Below are positions 58,301 through 64,000 of a stretch of 64,000 nt of DNA, piece after piece. Within the stretch, counting starts at the first letter, position 1. Each line of letters opens with the position of its first letter. The position numbers were made by a program, and so were the translations under genes. This DNA is from Wurfbainia villosa (lineage: Eukaryota > Streptophyta > Magnoliopsida > Zingiberales > Zingiberaceae): positions 107,060,479 to 107,124,478 of the forward strand of contig CM045997.1 in the NCBI GenBank assembly GCA_025175895.1, in the 5' to 3' direction. The notes under the pieces are model-generated. The model ran no database searches, was not told the origin of the DNA, and was given only the letters and a program-made list of their open reading frames with translations.

Positions 58301-59286
58301 TATTGTATGTCAATGACATATTACTTATAGGAAACGATGTTTCAATCTTACAGTCAGTTAAAGTTTGGTTATCCAAGACATTCTCCATGAAAGACTTGGG
58401 AGAAGCAACCTACATCCTCGGGATTAAGATCTATAGAGATAGATCGAAACGGTTGCTTGGTCTTTCGCAGTCTACATATATAGACCGAGTGCTAAAGAGG
58501 TTTAGCATGTCGAAATCCAAGAAAGGTTTCCTACCCGTCAGGCATGGGGTACACCTTTCGAAGTCTATGTGTCCGTGCACAGAAGACGAGAGGATTTGCA
58601 TAAGTAAGATTCCCTATGCATCCGCAATAGGATCTATCATGTATGCTATGTTATGTACGAGACCCGATGTATCGTATGCTCTGAGTGTCACGAGCAGATA
58701 CCAGTCTGATCCAGGAATGGATCATTGGGTGACTGTTAAGACGATCCTTAAGTACTTAAGAAGAACTAAGGATGTGTTCCTAATATATGGAGAAGGGGAC
58801 ATGGTGATACGTGGGTATACGGATGCCAGCTTCCAAACAGACAAGGATGATTCTAGGTCTCAGTCTGGATACGTGTTCACCTTGAATGGGGGCGCAGTGA
58901 GTTGGTAAAGTTCCAAACAAGACACTAAAGCGGATTCTACCACTGAGGCAGAATACATTGTAGGTTCGGAAGCAGCAAAGGAAGCGATTTGGATCAAGAA
59001 GTTCATTTATGAACTTGGTGTGATTCTAGCCATTATTGAAGCAATACCAGTCTACAGCGACAACAATGGAGCAATTGCACAGGCGAAAGAGCCATGGTCT
59101 CATCAACGATCCAAACATGTGCTTCGCCGCTATCATCTTATCAGAGAGATCATCAGTAGAAAAGAAATACAAATCGAGAAAATCCCCACTGAAAGGAACT
59201 TAGCAGATCCTTTGACTAAGGCATTACCTCAAAGAAAGTTTGATGGTCATGTTAGAGCTTATGGTATTGGATACCGTAGCAATTGA
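55332..59286 (+). pseudogene. gag-pol: Copia gag-pol polyprotein of element D
   Basis: Likely start is the ATG at 55368 (MTSLNLRTILDSNKL). Gag UBN2-like region follows, then zinc knuckle CHHCGKEGHWRRNC (56082 on), protease WVLDTGCGSHICN (DTG at 56232), pre-integrase HCRLGHV...CESCLKGK (56635-56765), integrase HTDVCGP / TDDHSW / SERHNRTLL (from 56820), RT (from about 57800) and RNase H (YTDASFQTD, then KHVLRRYHLIREII). In-frame stops are at 55533 (TAA), 55866 (TGA), 57303 (TAG), 57949 (TAA) and 58906 (TAA); one frameshift lies at about 57577-57590. The catalytic RT motif is YVND (58306-58317) instead of YVDD, a G to A change that would kill activity. Confidence 0.93.
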
Positions 59287-59290
59287 CATT

Positions 59291-59306
59291 AGGCCAAGTG
59301 AGAGTC
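59291..59306 (+). other. Polypurine tract of element D
   Basis: AGGCCAAGTGAGAGTC just before the 3' LTR. Confidence 0.75.
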
Positions 59307-61531
59307 TGTTAGTAATATATGAGAGATGTCCTAAGGCAATCACCTTATGTATGAACCATTTATATGATAAATGAAGATTCACTATTTGAGTATACATGTT
59401 TTCATGTATTTGATTGGATCTTAAACTCATTTACTGAATGTCCACAATACGATTCACAGCATGAGAGAATTTGTGATTGGATCACAACTAGTGAGTATCT
59501 CTACATGTGTAATTGTGATGTATCATAATTATCCCTAGTCGATGAACTGATGGATTTGGACACCATCAATTCTGTCGAGACTAGCATGAGGTATACTCCT
59601 TGGTGTATCCAAGTAGCTGATTCTCACTGGCTGGAGACATTGTGATGTCCGGAGTTAATCGTGGATGCTAGTTATGGTAACTAGTTCATTGGAGTGACCA
59701 ACCGTAAGACTTCATATGGTTCTCTGCATATATAGATATGTTAATGAAGTTCTTACTGTAGCTTAAGTGCGATGTTCCTTTGACTTGCGGTATTCAAGTC
59801 ATCTTGATCATGAAGACTTATGCTTTGACATCTTAAGCAAGCATCTCTGAGGAGATGTGGACCCGGGATGATTGGGTATAAGTCGAAGTGATCGAAGGTG
59901 TTTGAATAGCCTATAAAGGATTCACCACTCCTTGCGAGGAGATGTATACCCATGGCCTCTCGTCAGATTGTTACTAAAGTCTTTGGCCAAAGCATTACAT
60001 GTTTAGAGTAAGATACTCTTCGATACATGTGCAGTAACTAGAATCCGTAAGATGAGGAAATGATACTTGGGTTGGGTGTGACGTAGTCAGCCTAGTGGGG
60101 ACTGACACTATAGACCATGTCCTGAACCAAGTGGGTATAAGATGAGTGAAGGGAATGGGGCACGATTCATTCGAGCTGCTGAAGGGTTTCAGAAATAGTT
60201 CTAGATCAACCGTTGATCTTTTCGGTTAATTGGGGATCATGATGTACTACTAGGTGCCACTCATGATCGTTCTATAATTAATGGTTAATTATAGATGGCC
60301 AACATAAATCGAGAACCTATTTGGTCACACACACAACGAGCGTAATCCGAAGGATTTAAAACGAGCTTGAGAATGAGATTCTCAGACCGAGAGAAACTAA
60401 GTTTGGTTGGACCAAACATGGAGCGAGCATGAAATCGTTTCAGTCGCAATGGAAGCGTGGATGGGCCGTGTCTTATGAAGACATAATGGATGAACCAAAT
60501 TGGTTTGGTTCTAATCCAATGGAGGAGAATCAACCAAAGGGGTTTGATTTGTTTTAAACGAATGAACCAAAGTTGGTTCGGTTCGTTTTAACTTAAAATA
60601 AACCATCATGGTTTGGTTTATTTTAACTTATATTAATGGAGTGGGTTAACGGGCCTTATGGTTATGATCCAATAACCATTAAGAGAATTAGTTCTCTATA
60701 AAAGAGGGCTTAAGGGTTTGTTAAGCCCTAATCTAATTCCCTTAACCTAGAGTTGCCGCCCACCTCCTCCCCTTTGAAGAAGTCGGCGCCAACCCTAGTG
60801 CCGCCGCCCACCTCCTCCAACTGGCGACCAGCTGCTGCCGTCTTCTCCACTTGCCGGTGTTGAGCTGCTGCCGGAGGAGCTTCGGTGATCTCACTTGGGT
60901 TCGGTAATAAGATGAGCTTCCACCTTTCCTTTTTGGCCGGCCCTACTCCTCCACCAAAGCTGTCCAGTTTCTGGACAGCTTGTTTCCCTCTCGTCGGAGC
61001 ATCGTTTGGACGATGTTTGGAGCTCTGACAGCGGTAGCCTTGCCGGAGATTCGATCTCCAGTAATCCTCATAGGTGGAGGACGAAGGATTCGTCAAACGG
61101 TTGACGAATACTTCTCCGGAGAAGCGAGTTTTGAGGACTCATTTTTGAATCCGAATTTGGATTCAGATCGTGATCTTCTCTCGATCACATCGTCTTCAAC
61201 ACGAGGCTAGTAACCCGTACGAAGACGAGGCTCGTGACTTTGTGAAGTCATCCAGAAGATACTCGGCGTGGATATCGATAGAGACGATTCTAGCGAGGAT
61301 CGTTCCGGTTGATGCCGTTCCCGCTACACGTGATACGTCAGGTATACGTAGTTTAAGTTTCCTTTCATTGCAAAATTTAAATTTACGGTTATGTCTACAC
61401 ATGTTGTACTATGCATGCGTGTGATGTGTGTATTGTAATAAATGTAGATTTATTATTTTATTTCTTCAACTGTGCACATGTTTACGAAACATGTTTGAAC
61501 ACACACTTGCCGCGGTGCCGGAAACCCAACA
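59307..61531 (+). repeat. 3' LTR of element D
   Basis: 2225 bp; partner of 51851-54076. TATA box at 60697-60706. Confidence 0.93.
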
Positions 61532-61536
61532 TATCT
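61532..61536. other. Target-site duplication, right copy (element D)
   Basis: TATCT, matching 51846-51850. Confidence 0.9.
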
Positions 61537-61651
61537 TACCCCTCCACGAGCAAGATTTAAGAGATATGGTGATAAGGAATCACGAGGGAGGAGGCATAAG
61601 GCGAGCAAATATCTTGCTCCCCCACGAGCAAGATTCACACACCTCAAATGA
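61537..61651 (+). pseudogene. Element C ORF, third part (basic C-terminus)
   Basis: Continues the frame from 51850. It is strongly basic and holds a 10-residue direct repeat: KYLTPPRARF (its first residues lie before the insertion) and KYLAPPRARF. The TGA at 61649-61651 ends the 357-codon frame. No known domain. Confidence 0.65.
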
Positions 61652-61828
61652 AACGTAGGAATAAGGTCGAGCTAAAAGACCTTAAATAAAGCACTTCTTG
61701 GGAGGCAACCCAAGTTTAGTCTTTAGATTTTCCTTTGATTGTATTGCATGCATTTAGTTAATTCGAACTTTGAATTATGGTATTTAGCATTTGTAGGTAA
61801 GGAAAGAACTTGCTAGGTAGAAACAAAA
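61652..61828 (+). other. Element C sequence after its ORF
   Basis: Contains GGTCGAGCTAAAAGACCTTA and CTTGGGAGGCAACCC at about 61670-61715, a conserved text of Athila-type elements. The rest to 61828 shows nothing. Confidence 0.6.
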
Positions 61829-61956
61829 TGTTGGTGCAATCGACCCAGGTCACGATTGACCAGACTCGAGTTTGACTCGAGTGATGTTTTGATGTTTGAC
61901 ATAGTATGTTTGACATTGATGTTTGACATTGATGTCGGTTATTATGTTGGGGAGAT
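61829..61956 (+). repeat. Truncated LTR start of the SIRE-like gag-only family
   Basis: Starts TGTTGGTGCAATCG and matches the beginning of LTR A/F (read on its own strand) for about 75 bp, including the ACTCGAGTTTGACTCGAGT dyad. Short TTTGACAT repeats and a PPT-like TTGGGGAGAT follow directly before the next LTR. Confidence 0.65.
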
Positions 61957-63387
61957 TGTTGGAGCAATTGACCTGGGTCATGATTGACCGGACTCGAGTT
62001 TGACTCGAGGAAGACTTTGATGGTTGACTTGAGTTGACCATGTGATTATGGTAAAGTCCAAGTCATGGGTACTTGGCATGGAAAGTCCAAGTGGGACACT
62101 TGGCATTTGGGAAAGTCCAGGCATGGGTCTTGGCAATGGAAAGTCCAACATGGCTTGGCAAGGAATAGTCCAAGCATGGTCTTGGCATGGAAAGTCCAAC
62201 ATGGGTTGGCAAGGAAAAGTCCAAGCTTGAGTCTTGGCAATTGAGAAGTCCAAGGGGTTTGATATTGGCGGCATAAAGTCCAAGTGGGAGTCTTGGCAGC
62301 ATAAGCCCAATGGTTGGCGGCGTAAAGTCCAAGGGGAGTCTTGGCGGTGTAAGTCCAATGTGCCTTGGTGGTTTAGACACCGTTAGCATAACATAGCCGA
62401 TGGAAGCACCTGGAGGCTAGCGCGATGGATGAACAAGTCATGGATGACTTGGAGGGATCCGAGAGGCATGAGGTTGATGGAGGTGGCTAGAAGGCTTAGG
62501 TCTAGGCTAAGGGTGGTCTATCAAGTATGGGGACACTATACTTGGGTTAAAACCTCATGTTTGAGGTTGTCAGTCGACTAACACTATGGCCGGTTCGACT
62601 GCCGTAAGTCGACTAGAGCTCGACAATCATTCAAGGGCTGAAAATGCCTTGGCGATCATTGCTCGTTAAAGCAATGATTGATCTATCGGCCCATGGATGG
62701 CGCTCAACTACCATGGATGATGATCGACTATAGGGTCACAATGATCAGCCAATGTTGGCAGTCGACTGCCAAGAGATCCGTTGGAGTTTTTCCAGTGTGG
62801 ATCGAACTGTTGTCTCACGACAACAGTGACATCAGTCGACTGGTGCCTTATGGTAGTCGACTGATAGGCGAAAATCCAAGTCGTGCAGAAGCATAAAAGG
62901 AGCTTGACGGGAGGGTTTTTGCACATGGTTCTTGAGGCGATTTGGAGGGGATTTGCTGCTGTAATCCAGACCTTCAAGGCTACTCTTCAAGCAACCAAAA
63001 GCAAGCAAATCAAAAGCTCGTGTAAAGTAGTTTTCTTTACTTGCATTGTATTTCTTTCTTGTATTTGCTTGTATCTATTTCTTTACTGTTGTAAACATTT
63101 GTACGAGGTTTCTCCACCTCCGGATTGTTCTCAGAAGGAGTTATTTGTGATTAGTGATTGCGTGTGCATCACTAGAGCTCTTTAGAGCTCGATCCGTGGA
63201 GTATGAACCATTCGGTTCCGAACCACATTATATTCTTGTGTTCGTGTGTTTGTCTTATTTCGTAATTGCTTTTATTATTATTCCGCTGTGCATAACGAGT
63301 TTTGTAGAGACAAATGCGAACGATTTCCATCGACGTATAACATCGACGCTATTCACTCCCCCTCTAGCATTCCAACGATCTCCAACA
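61957..63387 (+). repeat. 5' LTR of gag-only element E
   Basis: 1431 bp, TGTTGGAG...CTCCAACA, plus strand. Carries the CTTGG/CCAAG repeat block (62040-62360), CAGTCGACTG copies (two exact), a TATA-like site (62891-62900) and the C-tract form of the G-tract signature (around 63345-63366). Confidence 0.85.
62891..62900 (+). promoter_or_regulatory. Putative LTR TATA box (element E)
   Basis: GCATAAAAGG followed by AGCTTG, the same place as in F, A and B on the opposite strand. Confidence 0.45.
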
Positions 63388-63389
63388 AG

Positions 63390-63401
63390 TGGTATGAGAG
63401 C
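63390..63401 (+). other. Primer-binding site, tRNA-iMet type (element E)
   Basis: TGGTATGAGAGC, one mismatch from consensus, 2 bases after the LTR. Confidence 0.85.
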
Positions 63402-63438
63402 CAGGTTGCTCTTCAACAGATTAACAACTGGGAGCAAG

Positions 63439-64000
63439 ATGCTAGAGGGTGAAGTCAAGATTGAATTCCAAGACAAGCTTGAATGGGACATCAACACTCC
63501 ACCACCATACGACCGAGAAGATTTTCCAACGTGGAGAGCAAGAATGGAGACATTCTTGATGATGGATATAGATGATTGGTTCATTCTCGTAGAAGGCTTT
63601 GAACCCCCTATGGATAAGAAGGGACAAGTCCTCAAGTTGAAGAAATGGACCCAAGAGCAACGACAAAAATTCAAGACCGAAGCCAAGGTAACAAAACTTT
63701 TAGAAGATTTGATACCTAATGATGTTTTGTCTAGGCTAGGTGAATATCTTGACACCAAGGAGCTATGGGACAAATTGGCCAAGTTTCATGAGAAGCCTCA
63801 CTTGGCACAAGTAGAAGAAGAAGAGTGCTCATCGGCTCAAGAGGAGAGGGAGGAGACCGAAGATAAAGAGAGTTCATCATCCTCACGAGCAAGTAAGGAG
63901 TCGGAAGTTGAAGAGGAGTCAACCTCCGAATCGGTGGAAGAAGAGGAGACCTCCACCTCTAGGATTGAGGGGGAGGAGATTAGGGCATCCTCAATACCGG
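63439..64000 (+). CDS. gag: Gag-like protein of element E (partial, runs off window)
   Basis: ATG at 63439, then 187 codons open to the window end. Starts MLEGEVKIEFQDKLEWDINTP. Capsid-like domain (DREDFPTWRARMETFLMM; LLEDLIPNDVLSRLGEYLD) is followed by the acidic Ser/Glu linker (STSRIEGEEIRASSIP at the end) that matches element A. No stop was seen. The zinc knuckles would lie just beyond the window. Whether pol follows cannot be seen; the other complete copies lack it. Confidence 0.85.
   Translation, partial: MLEGEVKIEFQDKLEWDINTPPPYDREDFPTWRARMETFLMMDIDDWFILVEGFEPPMDKKGQVLKLKKWTQEQRQKFKTEAKVTKLLEDLIPNDVLSRLGEYLDTKELWDKLAKFHEKPHLAQVEEEECSSAQEEREETEDKESSSSSRASKESEVEEESTSESVEEEETSTSRIEGEEIRASSIP

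Larger units (their letters stand above)
51851..61531 (+). mobile_element. Angela/Tork-like Copia element D
   Basis: 9681 bp with TSD TATCT. LTRs 51851-54076 and 59307-61531 (TGTTAG...CCCAACA), PBS 54078-54089, PPT 59291-59306. Gag, protease, integrase, RT and RNase H are in one near-continuous frame with five in-frame stops and one frameshift. About 11 differences between the two LTRs in their first ~500 bp, nearly all transitions, suggest a moderately old insertion. Confidence 0.95.
37302..61828 (+). mobile_element. Athila-like non-autonomous element C (interrupted by B/A and D)
   Basis: Pieces: 5' LTR 37302-38650, tRNA-Asp type PBS 38657-38674, leader, then one ORF split over 38928-39552, 51520-51850 and 61537-61651, followed by the GTTGGGAGGCAACCC-like text at about 61700-61715 common after the ORFs of Athila-type elements. 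No protease, RT or integrase motif occurs in any piece. Inserted elements B (TSD AGAAG) and D (TSD TATCT) account for the interruptions. The 3' LTR is outside the window or lost at 61829. Confidence 0.75.

Overview
The window is 64 kb of plant nuclear DNA made almost entirely of nested LTR retrotransposons. No host-cell gene, rRNA, functional tRNA or CRISPR array was found. The evidence for a flowering plant is the primer-binding sites (plant initiator tRNA-Met and tRNA-Asp types), Copia and Ty3/Gypsy proteins of plant lineages, 5-bp target-site duplications (TSDs), and LTR families with 1.1 to 3.5 kb LTRs. A large-genome monocot is plausible but cannot be proven from this sequence.

Layout, left to right. 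(1) 1-5830: a gag-only SIRE-like element (here 'F', minus strand), with a solo LTR of a second SIRE-like family ('G') inserted at 885-1991. (2) 5831-7960: about 14 copies of a ~151-bp tandem repeat. (3) An old host element ('X', minus strand, TAT-like in layout) is visible in pieces at 7961-8766, 20853-22650 and 31436-32602. (4) Into X are inserted a 12.1-kb Ty3/Gypsy element with 3.5-kb LTRs (8767-20847, TSD GCAGT), a Copia element 'H' (22651-31435, TSD TTGTC/TTGTT) and a SIRE-type Copia element 'G2' (from 32603). (5) G2 is cut at 37301 by a non-autonomous Athila-like element 'C' (LTR 37302-38650, tRNA-Asp type PBS). (6) C is cut by gag-only element 'B' (39553-51514, TSD AGAAG). B's left LTR is in turn cut, 14 bp from its end, by gag-only element 'A' (39567-45482, TSD TCGAT). 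C is cut again by an Angela/Tork-like Copia element 'D' (51851-61531, TSD TATCT). (7) From 61829 to the end lies another member of the gag-only family, 'E', on the plus strand. Its gag ORF runs off the window.

How the pieces work together: the gypsy, H, G2 and D elements carry decayed gag and pol modules. A, B, E and F form a family in which the complete copies keep only gag between their LTRs, so they would need pol proteins from SIRE-type partners such as G2. When the insertions in C are removed, its three coding pieces form one continuous 357-codon frame. The coiled-coil ORF of X is likewise continuous across the H insertion. The most unusual signals are about 37 exact copies of the palindrome CAGTCGACTG across LTRs and 3' spacers, patches where this palindrome is replaced by GATCG-like text, the 151-bp array with an internal dyad, and the gag-only family. 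All function beyond motif recognition is inference, because no search or alignment could be run.
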